Of a stretch of DNA of 64,000 nucleotides, positions 24,899 to 36,236 are shown in pieces (position 1 is the stretch's first letter; the number at the start of each line of letters is the position of its first letter). Origin of the DNA: Schistosoma haematobium. Lineage: Eukaryota > Platyhelminthes > Trematoda > Strigeidida > Schistosomatidae. The position numbers and the translations under genes are program-made. The stretch is taken from contig NC_067202.1 of the NCBI RefSeq assembly GCF_000699445.3, positions 10,535,458 through 10,599,457 of the forward strand, in the 5' to 3' direction. The notes under the pieces were generated by a model. The model was not told the DNA's origin. It saw only the letters and a list, made by a program, of their open reading frames with translations, and searched no databases.

Positions 24899-26416
24899 AA
24901 TGATCAGTGAAGCGGTTCAAAGAAATCGGTTCATCATTACATCAGTGTTTTTTTTTTGAGAAACAATGGAAACAATACTTATAATGATTCAATTTGTGAT
25001 AAGTGAACAAAAGTTATCACAGTATTAATGTTTTTGAGGTAGTCCTCGTTTCTTTTTAGATTTCGAAGATGATTGTCAACATTAAAAAAAATCAGACTAT
25101 CTTATGTTCGTTTTATTCACAAAAATATGATACTAATAATGGTCATGATAACGATTTTCTTTACATAAAAATATTATACACCTTAGAGTTTATAGGTAAA
25201 GCAAAATGTTCACTGTTATTTCCTCACTCCGCTAACTCCTAATTAATTTACTCATCTGTCGAATACCCTCAGAGATGATTAACAAACACACGGAGAGATA
25301 GTGGAGGGACACACACTCATGTAAGTCAATATATTATTATTATTATTATTGAATAGACAAACACACGAATACATGTAATGATGTGAAACTACGTTTAGGT
25401 AAGGTACTAATTCATATACCTCTCCTCTCTCTCTCTCTCTCTCTCGCTTCATGTTTGCTCATGTGAGTATATAATATGATATATATATATTTTACGATAA
25501 CGTACATATATTCTGTCTGTATACCAAATGGACAGTGTCCAGTTTGTTAATATTATTATCAACATTTTCATTAAAAAAATTCTCAACTAGAACATGGATT
25601 TACACACATCCACACCATATGAGAAATATTTCAATAGATGAACAGAGATGAATTCACGTATCAAGGATGGTTTGAACTAAGTATTGTAGTAGTTTAATAC
25701 AAAATGGATAAGCCAGTTAGGGTTAAATGTGTATGCAAAAATATACACACATACGTACGTGTGTACACACACACATACATACATATACCCACATTTGTAG
25801 GTAAACATACATACATATTTATTCAGCTCTAGTGAGATAATAATAATAATAGTGAATATTAGTAATTAAATTCTCTGAAATGGTGCCTACATGCCACTAT
25901 CACTACTGCTACTACTCTACTGTAACATCTACAATTGTTACCAATGATGTCTTCACCTTCAAAGTTATACTTACTTCTTTCTTATCCTCACTGTTGTGTG
26001 TTGACAAAATGGTAGAGAGGTGAATTTCACCTGACGAAAGAACAGAGAGGCCAGTCATTGTATTTTATGTTATTATTATTATTTTAACTAATCAGAGAAT
26101 AAGATTACCATATTTACTGCATTCACAAAAAAAATGAGAAGAAAATGTGTATTGTTGTATATCTGATTTTCATTTTTATTTATTTATTTTGTAAATTACC
26201 ACTTGGTTATGTAACGGATTAATAACAAATTACAATGGAATAAAGAAGTTTGTTGTCAAAACCAAATTAACACGATAGAATAAACTTACGATTTTTTAAA
26301 ATTATTATTATAAGCTTTATTCAATATTATATTTTTAGTACAATATAGAATTCTCAGCACAAAGTATTTCAACAAGTTTCCGTTTCTTACTTCTTGGTCG
26401 GTCCTGACGATAAATA
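24899..26416. other. Upstream region of the CELF-like exon; microsatellites
   Basis: Probably 5' UTR or upstream intron/promoter of the minus-strand gene, but no transcription start can be placed. Holds ATT repeats (25329-25350), (CT)n at 25421-25445, TA run near 25482, CA/TA-rich runs 25738-25790 and AAT repeats near 25841-25853. GC-poor throughout. Confidence 0.5.
25421..25445. repeat. (CT)n microsatellite
   Basis: Uninterrupted run of CT dinucleotides apart from one early base. Confidence 0.95.
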
Positions 26417-26665
26417 ATGAGTGATCGCCAGTTAAATGTTAGCAGTCCAGTAAATGAACATCTGAATAATGCATATTCTTTTTGCTGCATATTGCTAGCG
26501 ACCACATTATCTCTTATTGGGCTTTTTGTAACTTTGACAACGAAAAGTTGTACACTTTTTCAGAAATACACCAGGATATGTTATGCGAATAATAGACATA
26601 ATGATATATCGAAACAAACAAAAATAGATAACTTGTTGAAATATCTAGATGGAAGGAACGGGTAG
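26417..26665 (+). CDS. Possible small membrane protein or first exon (weak)
   Basis: An 82-codon frame that starts at an ATG two codons after an in-frame TAA. Residues 20-42 form one hydrophobic segment (SFCCILLATTLSLIGLFVTLTT) suited to a membrane helix, preceded by a polar start and followed by a Lys/Arg/Asn-rich tail. No known family is recognised and no splice sites are obvious. It lies divergently, 1.5 kb upstream of the CELF-like exon. In a genome this AT-rich an open frame of this size can be chance. Confidence 0.15.
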   Translation: MSDRQLNVSSPVNEHLNNAYSFCCILLATTLSLIGLFVTLTTKSCTLFQKYTRICYANNRHNDISKQTKIDNLLKYLDGRNG

Positions 26666-26776
26666 CCCAGATACTCAAGCAGGCCGCCTATTATTATTAG
26701 TCAGTGTATATGGCAATTTATAAACTGTTTCAAATTGTGATCATTAGTTGCTTTGTAATTTTTATTAGAAGTGATT

Positions 26777-26852
26777 TTGTGGAGATTTTAGTAATTTCAA
26801 TAGTTGAAATCATGAGTCAATTGAAGCTAGATCACCATGGAAAATCTGGAAG
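26777..26852 (-). mobile_element. Family A 3' stub
   Basis: Minus-strand piece with only the family's 3' end; read 5' to 3' it begins at CTTCCAGATTTTCC, i.e. six bases after the ribozyme cleavage position, and runs to the end of the element. Confidence 0.75.
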
Positions 26853-26921
26853 TTCCGTTAATTAATTGTGCTGGAATTGAATTTTAATGATAAAAACACC
26901 ACTTATAAAGGAATACGAGTT

Positions 26922-26985
26922 CCAAATAGGATGAAACTCACGTCCTGGATTCCACTGCTAGCCACTATCTATCTTTGCTTATAAT
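26922..26985 (+). mobile_element. Smα fragment starting in the ribozyme
   Basis: Begins in the stem II loop (CAAATAGGATGAAAC) and continues through CACGTCCTGGATTCCACTGC to CTATCTTTGCTTATAA, the part of Smα just downstream of the ribozyme. Confidence 0.8.
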
Positions 26986-27664
26986 ACATTTACTAGTTTA
27001 AATTAATTCGTGTATGTATTTGTTAACGTGTATGTGGGTACGAATCCATGGGTTTAGATATGACAAGTTGTAGAAATCAGACACGATTTTTTTATGTTAT
27101 ATTAATAATGTTCTCTAAATATCTTCCCATTTAAGGAATGAGTATTGAATACTTGAGTGTAATTTTGATGTGCAATTTGATTTTGAAGGGGATCGGAGTT
27201 GTTCGCTATTGTTATGCACATATTCAGTGCAACGCAGGCCAATATTCAGGATGAATAACAACGATATATTATAAGTTAGGACTTGAGATGAAACTTTAAA
27301 TAAACATTCCAGTTTAATATACAGGACTCAGTAAATAAACAGAGAAATGACCATTTAGCGAACAATGAAAATGCTTCAGATCATCTTATCCGAACAACAG
27401 TGTCATCGATGATTGAAAATTTCAAGTTTCTTCGTAAGTAGTCTACTAATTATTAACTGTATAGTAATTAATAACATGGTATTCATTCAGTCAATTTAAA
27501 TAACTTAATCTTGACAAGAAGTCAGTTATACATTGAATACTTTAGTGGTTACATTTCTAACTGCGGATACTGGTTGACTCTAATTCATATATTATAAAGA
27601 GTGTTGTTTTTATAAAAAATGATGATATTCTTTCACTGGCAAGTATTAGGTGATAACTAATCAT

Positions 27665-27878
27665 CAGCACAGGGTTGTGGAGATTATTAAGTTTTCGATT
27701 GAGAAGCACTGAACGGTCGTTTCGTCCTACTGCGGGACGCCTCAGCAGTGCGCATTCACGACCCCACTCGCAGGATTCCAACACAGGGCCTTCAGTCTCG
27801 CACGCGAACGTTTAACCTCTAGACCACTGAGCCAGCTGACATCCAACGGTGATAATGTCTAGCCTCAATCAATCCACA
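27665..27878 (-). mobile_element. Family A retroposon, left arm of composite
   Basis: Minus-strand copy with an internal deletion near its 3' end. The ribozyme core is CTGAGGC (A9 to C). Ends at CAATCCACAC, where it is joined to a plus-strand piece. The copy at 50.9 kb has the same joint. Confidence 0.85.
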
Positions 27879-28365
27879 CAATAGGACGAAACAGCCGTCC
27901 AGTGCTTCCAGCTTTTCACTGGTGGTCTCACATTAATCGGTTCATGATCTCAATCAAAATCCTAACAATCTCCATAACCCCATACTGATAATTACCATTA
28001 CCATGTGCTCACTAGCGACTAGCATCGTGAGGGAATTCTCAGAGTTCTAGTGAGAAGCCGTGACCAGTCGAGCTAATCCATGTCGGGTGGAGACAGGTGT
28101 CTACCTCGGTCCGATGGAAGATAGTCGCGCAATTTGTGGATTGGTTGAGGCTAGACATTAACATCTTTGGATACCGGCTGGTTCATTGGTTTGGAGGTTA
28201 GGCGTTCGCGTACGAGACCGAAGATCCTGGGTTGGAGTCCCTCTAGCAGGATCGTGGATGAGCACTGTTGAGGAGTCCCACAATAGGACGAAACGACGTC
28301 CAGTGCTTCTAGGTTTTTCATGGTAGTCTAACATCAATCGGTTCATGATCTCAATCAATTTGAAA
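27878..28365 (+). mobile_element. Family A partial plus complete unit in tandem
   Basis: Starts inside a ribozyme (ACAATAGGACGAAAC), passes cleavage position 27899/27900, continues through the 3' end and directly into a new 5' end (ATGTGCTCACTAG), tRNA-like head and second ribozyme with cleavage position 28300/28301. One full monomer of 401 bases thus lies between two cleavage positions. The second ribozyme has stem I GCACTG/CAGTGC, stem II GTCC/GGAC and a short stem III, but position C3 is T (TTGAGGA), so it should cut poorly if at all. Confidence 0.85.
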
Positions 28366-28560
28366 TGGTGTTAATGTCTGACTTTAACCAATCCACAGAA
28401 GTGTGCGACCATCTTCTATTGTAACGAGGTAGATACCTATCTCTACCCAACATGGATTAGCTCCATTGGTCACGGCTTCTCACTAGAACTCCGAGAAATA
28501 CTTCACGAAGCTAGTCACTTGTGAGAACATGGTAATTATCAGTACAGGGTTGTGGAGCTT
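28366..28560 (-). mobile_element. Family A 5' part, inverted
   Basis: Minus-strand sequence of the region upstream of the tRNA-like head to the 5' end (inverted GTGAGAACATGG), then TAATTATCAGTACAGGGTTGTGGAG, which in this family belongs to the neighbouring unit; another sign of tandem organisation. Confidence 0.75.
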
Positions 28561-29794
28561 ACAGATTTCGATCAATTATTCCATTAACTTGTATTCAGAA
28601 AAAATTGAATAATGTACCGTACTTTAATTTCTATTTGAATCAATGTCTTTTTAACAACATTTCAAAATATCCATGTTTATTCATTTATTCTTCTGTTCCT
28701 TCAGACGTTTTCCAATGTACAATGAAGAAAAAGAGAACAAAAAGTATTGCGGGATAAAAGCATAATAGGAAACATAACGATACAACTTACAATCTCTTTT
28801 CAACTTATCTTTCAAGAAATATTTTTCCTTCATAACAAAATAACAAACAATAAAATTCGCCATATTTTTTTGTTTTTTGTTTTGAAAAGAAACAATTGTT
28901 TTTCATCTTATTAAAAGAATAAAATTTAAAAAAAATTCAAACAAATTCACTTAGTAACGAATCATCTCTTATTCCTTGTGTGTACGTACATCAATGTCCT
29001 ACTTCAATATTCATGTTTTCCACTCTGTTTTATTCTTTAACAACTTCAGTTTATCAGCCTTTCTCTTACTTTCTCAAAGTTTTTTTTCTTTAAAATTTGT
29101 ATAGAAGAAAAATAATAATAATTTACATGTAATTACTATTTGTTAGTGTAGAGACAGTAATTTTCAACAGTTTAGTAATCGTGAAGTAAAAGGGTGGTTG
29201 CGTATATGCTGGAAAGAAAAGATTAAAACAAACCAGTTTTCTCTCTCATTTAGAAGGGTTTCTGTCCGTTTATTTTATTTATTTATTGCAATAATAAATC
29301 TTGTATATACACTGCTCTTGTTCAAAATACACTTAGTTGTTAATTTTATTGTTTTCATTTCATGGATTATACTGTTGTAAGAAACTTGATTTTCTAGTTA
29401 TCTAGTTATCTCTTGATAGTATTTGTTGCAGACTGGTCTCAATTAAGGTACCAATCAAAACCACTAGGGATGAGACAGTTTTTATGTTTTAATGCACGGC
29501 TACTTAAGATTCTGTACTAACAACCAGAATCACAGGGATCATGTTCGTGACCAACGAATCAGACGACAAATCCTTAACTATTGAAAACACTGGATTGATG
29601 TCCATTAGTAAGATTTTAACTTCAATCAATGTGCGTGATAATCACTCGATATTACTGATGACAACTGCCTTACTCTCAACGTATTTGACCCCCAATAGTC
29701 ATGGCTTTCAATTAGAGCTTTAGAGTATGGATGAAGCGATTTTGTGGCGATCTGTGAAAGGCACTTGGGACTGGTTGGTGACAACTTAGTGATA
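28561..29794. other. AT-rich stretch, no gene seen
   Basis: Short open frames only; no exon-like pattern or repeat. Confidence 0.4.
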
Positions 29795-29935
29795 TTAATA
29801 TTTAAGTGCTCACCATAACACCTGAGGATACTAAATTCGATGCCTGGAGAGGTTATGGATAAGCAATGCTGATGGGTGACATACTGGAGTGAAACATATG
29901 TCCAGTACTAACTGTACCAGCACTCTAAATGAAAT
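29795..29935 (+). mobile_element. Very diverged tRNA-like/hammerhead SINE
   Basis: AAGTGCTCACC, a B-box-like AAATTCGATGCC, then GGATAAGCAATGCTGATGGG and TATGTCCAGTACTA keep family A order and spacing. Ribozyme core altered. Confidence 0.5.
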
Positions 29936-31426
29936 CAATAACTAAATAATATCTACAAATTATTTTATTTGGTATTATGATAAGACATTTAGTAAGTTGA
30001 TTCCATTCAATAAAATCTATAGGAACAGTCAACACACTGACAGAATGTCCTTGACTAATTTTTAATGTAAACAAACTTTAAATCTACTCATTTACATTCT
30101 GCTCAATTATAGTTGAGTTAAACGTGTCAGTGTATTTGATTGCTTAGTGGAAACATTGTGTTAAAAAATAGTCAAGGGGAATTTAATTCAGCATATTAAA
30201 TACAACTAAGTAGTAGAAGTTGTCAACGAACTTGCGAAGTGGGATAGAATATTCTCAGTTAACTTAGTAATAGGTAATATGACTTGTTGTTTTTGAAATC
30301 ATTGTATTTAGCTGATTGTTTCAACAGTATTTTGATTGACACGTATTCTGAAGTTCAGTTAACCAATTTATTCGAATATCTGTAATATTTTAACGTGATT
30401 TAACTGTTTCTGCATCATTTACAAAAACACATCTACTTTAATTCCTAGCGTAGCCGACGACAATCTATGTGGCACTATTCCTCAGATACATCGTAGTTAA
30501 CCATATAACTATACTGTGTAACCAACCACTAAGTGAATGAATTATGACAGGTTGTGCATTTATTAGTCCATAAATTTTTAATTTTCATATTCTTTGGTTT
30601 TGATCACAGGTCTTAGAGAGTACGATGGGTTTTCTTTCTGTCAAATGAATTAGAGGAATATATTTTCGGTCACCGCATTGCAATAAGTATGGTGAATCTG
30701 ATCACTCTACAATCCTATACAGAAAATTGCTTTCTGTATTCTTATATTATTTCTAACAGAATAAAGTCTGTTTTAGTACAGATGGTTACAGAGAATGCTG
30801 AATTTTGTAATTTTCCATTACAGACTGATATTAGTTTGATAATTATTTGAAGCCAGGCAACACTGAACAACTATCTCTACTTTGTATAGGATCAATAAGA
30901 AGCACTGATGAATAAAGCCCAACGACGTCAGGAGTGAGATAAACATCACTAATAGAACCGGATTTTAATCGCTCAATGTTAAGAATTGAGTGAGTTTATG
31001 TATGTAAATCTTCAGGTGTCAACCCAATGGTTTGAGTCTTAAGCGCCATCGTAGAGGCCAGAAACTCCTGATTTTGATCCTCAACAGTTTTGTGGGTAAG
31101 CAATGATTCTAAAAAACTGCACCCCAAGAAAAAACAGCTGTTAAGTACTGCCTTGTTTTCAGTGATCGGCAAATTATAGACATCCAGTGATGTATAACCG
31201 CCAATACTGTTTTCATCACCTTCAATAATTGACTGCTAATGTTTCAAATATTTGGTCGTTATAAATTTAGCGAAACCATTAATCTTCCTTATCGGTGAAA
31301 ATATTAAAAACCGTGTCTAATGTTCGGTGCTTTCCGAACACTGATACACAGTCAGCTTGGTTATCAATGGACTAAATGTTCAGAAGATAAAACTAGAAGC
31401 ACCAATGCAGCAGAAGATAATGATTT
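29936..31426. other. AT-rich; one decayed SINE trace at 31010-31165
   Basis: The trace has GTGGGTAAGCAATGATTC- and AAACAGCTGTTAAGTAC-like segments in family A order. Otherwise nothing recognised. Confidence 0.35.
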
Positions 31427-31772
31427 TGTTGGGTCAGCTTCCGGAGAACTTCAACGGAGCCTCCAGAGACCCAAAAAGGAGCCGAAGGGCCCTAGCCAAT
31501 CAGAGTATGATGGAACGTTCGAGAATTCCAGCGTGGCGTGCTACCATTGGTCGGTAGCATAATATGACGTTAACGGATTGGCTGAAATATGATGTTGATT
31601 TAACAGACGCCAACATCTATAAATACCCTTGATTTTCTGTACTAAAATGAACCTTGGGATAAAGTGTTCTCTCTCATACTTGTGTCTTCTCTCTGGAGTT
31701 CAAGTCGCTGTGTAGTTCTAGTCTGCGGGTTACGGGAATAGCTTAGGAATCGTATATAGCGTTCAACCTACA
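31427..31772 (+). mobile_element. Solo LTR, gypsy-like, copy 2 (best preserved)
   Basis: 346 bases from TGTTGGGTCAGC to CAACCTACA, the same length as the LTR at 44287-44632. Contains a promoter-like ATCTATAAATACCC near 31612 and a downstream T-rich region. Begins TG and ends CA as LTRs do. No internal gag-pol sequence flanks it and no target duplication is visible (left GATTT, right CGACT), so it may be a recombination product. Resembles LTRs of schistosome gypsy-type elements; exact element not verified. Confidence 0.75.
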
Positions 31773-33780
31773 CGACTTATCAGATTTCTTAGGACTTTTC
31801 TGGGAAATTTTTAACATAATTTGAACAGAGATGGCAAAGTGTATTGCCACAATGTAGCGTACGTGGAAAGTTACAAGATCTATTGATATGCATTAAATAC
31901 TATGAATATTTTTAAAACGAGAGTATCCTATACAGCTGACTACTCCTAGTTTGTAGCTAAACCAGAATATATATGCACTGACGAAATTAAATCAACTCAC
32001 ACTAAATTTCCATTGTCAACATAGCAATATTACATGACTATGAGCCAGTAGTTCAATTATTTACCAGTAGGATGTTCTTGAATGGTAAGGGTCAATTTAA
32101 AGTTTACAATCAGTATGAAGATGATAATAAAGAAGCATCATCTGTAATTTGCCCGAACTCCAGAAAGATCAATCATGTAAAAAAAAAATTACATATTATG
32201 AACAACAATCAAATATAACATTTCGAAAAATAGAAAACAGGGACACTAATTTGTATATGTGAGGTTTTCAAATAGTTAGAGGTGGTTGACTGTGAGCCAT
32301 GGAATCAGGTTTCTTGGCAGTTGCCACTTGTCATTACGACAAGTCTGTAGTTTTAAAGAAACTGATGTCTGTCTGTCCAGTTTCTTATTGTTGAAGACTC
32401 TACAATTTAAATATTCGGAGCTAGATTGTCACCGTGTAGGAGTGATGTGTTCACAAAAACAGACCACTGGTCAGTTGCCAGTATGATATTCCACTGCTTG
32501 ATGCAGACAAAATTCTATCTATAATAATGAATTTCAGGAATAAGTCCAAGTGACTTGAAATCTCATGGGAACTCACTTAAGATGTTTTAGTTACCTCAAG
32601 ATCGTATATAAACACGTGCACATGAACACCAAAATTATGTCCAAGGCTTCCTGGGAACTTCCGCTATTCACGTAGCATTCAAATTTACGGCACATTTTAT
32701 CATCTAAAGCAGTTTACTGAATGAAGAGTCAGCTTGTGAAAGCAATATCCATATACGTTACAATATTATTATTTTGGAAGTCACTCGTAGTTTACAATTT
32801 TCTTAAAACTAATTATGATTTTTGATGAGTTCATAATATTAAAACTTGTGAATAAAGGTTATATTGAGGGAGTCTGAATAGGATGAATATATTTCAACAG
32901 AGACTGATCAGTTGCATTCCTTGAATACCATCAACGAGAAATTATAAAACCTCACTAATACTTTCATACGTGTTTAACAAACTATTGGCTATCTGCGCTC
33001 AGTATCTAGTTCAGTGGATGACACGTCGGGCGTTTAGAGCCAATGGTATTGGGTTGGCCTTTTCAACGATCGGATGCATGTATGTCAAGCTGAAAAGTCC
33101 CTGATAGGACAAAAGATGCATCATGAATTTCAATGTTAGCTACATGTCAAATATACTGACTATATTACCACTGCACCAACACTTGTTTTGATCAAATTAT
33201 CCAACACAAAAATCCCTATCATGCATCATCAGTCTCTTGAACTAAAAATCGTCTCTATTCAACTTGTCATTATTTTATTGTTCCATAAGTTCATTGGTTA
33301 AAATGATGAGCAAACTACCGTCTAATTGATCAGTCAGGATGCAACAAATCACTACTTTCAACCTTAATTTATAATTTTGAGTATTATTGTCATATTATTA
33401 TTATTACTAGTAGTAGTAAAGTGTCATTTATTGATATTCAGCTTCCTACTGACTTCTCTAATTCTATGGATCATGTTTTCACTACATACAAGCCTTTTCA
33501 AATTTATCTTAAAATAAATAAATAATTATCACTGTATCATTATTTTCGGTAAGGTGATCTGTTTAATGACTTTTTCAACTATCGAGGCGATTCTCTTCAC
33601 AAATAGGTATCAACCAAATGTAACTAAACAGAACTATTCAATATAACCTGTCTTCACAGATTGAATATAAATTACCTTAAATAAATAAGTTTTCTTCACA
33701 AAATATGAAAAATCCATTTGGCTTTTATCTTAATTTGTAATTCTATTCTTTCTTAAGACTAATAGTGTTATAAATGCTGT
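31773..33780. other. AT-rich; decayed Smα-like trace at 33010-33150
   Basis: The trace has GTTCAGTGGATGACACG, AGCTGAAAAGTCCCTGATAGGAC and AAAGATGCATCATG in the order of an Smα copy. Nothing else recognised. Confidence 0.35.
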
Positions 33781-33789
33781 GTCCCTCAT

Positions 33790-33960
33790 CTCATTTAGGA
33801 TGCCGCTGAAAGTCAAGTAGCGACAAATAGCTGTTCCGCTCTAGTTTGGGACTCTTCAGGTGTACTCATTCAAGACCCTACCAGGGATCGAGCCAAGAAA
33901 ATTTAGACCTCGTGGAGAACATTTCACTGTCATAAACATCGAGTCGGCGACCAGTAAAAC
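33790..33960 (-). mobile_element. Decayed family A-like SINE
   Basis: Inverted ribozyme region (CTAGTTTGGGACTCTTCAGG) and tRNA-like head (CATCGAGTCGGCGACC) at the correct spacing; the core is lost. Confidence 0.55.
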
Positions 33961-34916
33961 AATTTCAACTACAGTTAATTTATGATGTAGCATGGTAATC
34001 ATCCCATGTCGTTGTTGACGTTTGTCTCACTCTTGATGTTTCTGAACCCTACCAACCATCGATTTCACTTTTCAGTTTCAATTACATACTGAATTTAGCC
34101 ACTCGTGAAATAAGTACCATAGATTATTTGTAGAAGTTTTGGTGAAATTAACATAAGTAGCATATTATATATGTCAAGAATAGTCCCAGATAAGGTGCTA
34201 TTGAAATCTGTGATGAATACCACCTATAAATCGAGTGATTCTCTACAAATTTTCTTCAAATAGATATATAGTATTAATGTTAATCTCTGATCTTTATTGT
34301 ATTTCATCAGCAGCATTTGATCTAGTTGTTAATCAGTCATCGATTATTTCATAGATAACTTCAATATTACAATGAAGTAGGCGTTTACATTTATATGTCC
34401 CTAGTATTCGTGAATTATTTGCTTGAAATGTAATAAGTATGAAATGATTGTTGCATACAACCACATTCCTTGATAAATGTAAACTTATCAAGAACAATAA
34501 CGTTTGTAGAGTTCATTCTATTTCACTGTTTCTCATCAGGTGCACACAACCTAAAATGCATAACGTATTCTAAACAGTTATTCATAGTTATATTATTAAT
34601 TCTAATTTTAGGTTATATACAGCTGATAAGAAACTGTGTGATAAAATAAGTTCACTATATTCTATAAATGGTGTTGTTCTTACTGTGTTTAAGCGATTAG
34701 GATAAAGACGTTACAAAGAGAATACTTATTTTGAAGATGATTTTTATCCATCTCTGATATCACCAAGAGAATTATTGGAAACAAGAAAAAACCTCAAAAT
34801 ATAGTTGTTTCACTTTTGTGTAGAACAGTTCATTGACAAAACAAAACACAGTACATATCTCATAAATTCATGTCTCATGGTCAGCATTACATCTTTATGG
34901 ACTGGTGAGTTTAAAA

Positions 34917-35036
34917 ATCCGTCTGGAGCCCTCTGGGGCTACTGCTGGTTCAAAGCCCAGATAAAGGACGAGGGTTGGGCATAGGGTTAGCGACCCTATC
35001 CCGTAGAAAACTAACTCGCCAAAAAAAGCTAACCAG
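34917..35036 (+). mobile_element. Stand-alone RTE leader fragment, copy 3
   Basis: AATCCGTCTGGAG to AAAAAAAGCTAACCAGAG, including the hairpin GGG-TTAGCGA-CCC. No endonuclease follows. Confidence 0.75.
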
Positions 35037-36082
35037 AGTTTAAAACTAGCTATTCATATTTCTAACCACAGTTAACTCGTTGTATTGCGTGATGATCATC
35101 TAACGCCATTCAATGATGTCTGTTTCATTTCGGACATATATGAACTCTAGTAACTTTTATTCAGTATTGCACCGTAGGGAATCCGGATAACCGGTCTTAA
35201 TGTGAAGTGCTCATTGCATTAAATGAGTGTATTGGAATCAATTTTAGATAAGAAAGTAATGAGTAAGTATCACTGAATATTTCCAAACTCTACAGCTGGT
35301 ATATATATACCCCTCTGAGCCTTAAGAAATCAATCCATTTTTTAGCCAATGAAATGCGCTTGTCCTTCACGTCACTTCTGATTGCCATCGACGGACCATC
35401 TCATTAGGCTACTTCTGGTTGGCTCACCATATCACTTTTTACCTTATCTCAGATGATAGAAAAAAACAACATGAGATTATGTGTTGTTCACATTAAGGAC
35501 TGTTTTAAATAGACAATCATTTAAAACTAGTAAGCACTTGACAAATATTTCGTCTTAGCACGTATTTCATCAGAAGTATACAGTTGCAATCCCACTAGGT
35601 GTCGAACCTTGAACCTCGAAGCTCTGTAGCAAGTGATTAAAGTTCAGAATGATGAGATGAAAATCAATAATTTATATTTCATAATATTGAGTAACTATCA
35701 TTTATTGGTACTGATAAAATACGTTTAATGTTTAGCGAGAGTGAGCTCTATTAGTTTTATTATTTCAAGAGAACTTAGTAATACTTAATCATCAGAGATC
35801 GCAAATCTAACTTCTAAAACGTTTAGATTCTCCGATCGATCATGTTATCGTTTTTTACGATCATGATAGATATCAGGTGAATCATTAAAAATATTCGCAA
35901 GAATTAATTTGTTAATGTTCCTTAAATTTTTTTTCTTTCTATGAATATTAAAGCATCCATGATTTCTTTTTTGGTCACATATTTATTTCTCCGTAATAAT
36001 TCACATCAGTTACTTTGTTGTTCAGTGTAAAAAAAACTTGAAATAAATAAAAGAAGGGGTTTTATGGATATTATAGTCTGAC
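35037..36082. other. AT-rich; decayed inverted SINE trace 35530-35640
   Basis: The trace has a B-box-like GTGTCGAACCTTGAACC and TTTCGTCTTAGC in inverted family A order. Otherwise nothing recognised. Confidence 0.35.
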
Positions 36083-36236
36083 ATTATAGACTGATAGATC
36101 CTGGTTCCGAATCTCGCGAGGTGAGATCGTAGATGCGCGCTGCTGAGTAGTCCCACAGTAGAACGAAACGGCCGTTCAGTGCTTCCAGGTTTTCTATGGT
36201 GGTCCAGCTTCAACTGACTCCTGATCTCAACCATTA
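36083..36236 (+). mobile_element. Family A retroposon, 5' truncated
   Basis: Begins at the B box. Ribozyme core CTGAGTA (G8 to T) and stem II GTCC/GAAC are both defective; 3' end well preserved. Confidence 0.8.

Noticed and set aside
31320..31562. Two overlapping plus-strand frames at the LTR start
   Set aside because: They run through the non-coding LTR and differ between LTR copies.
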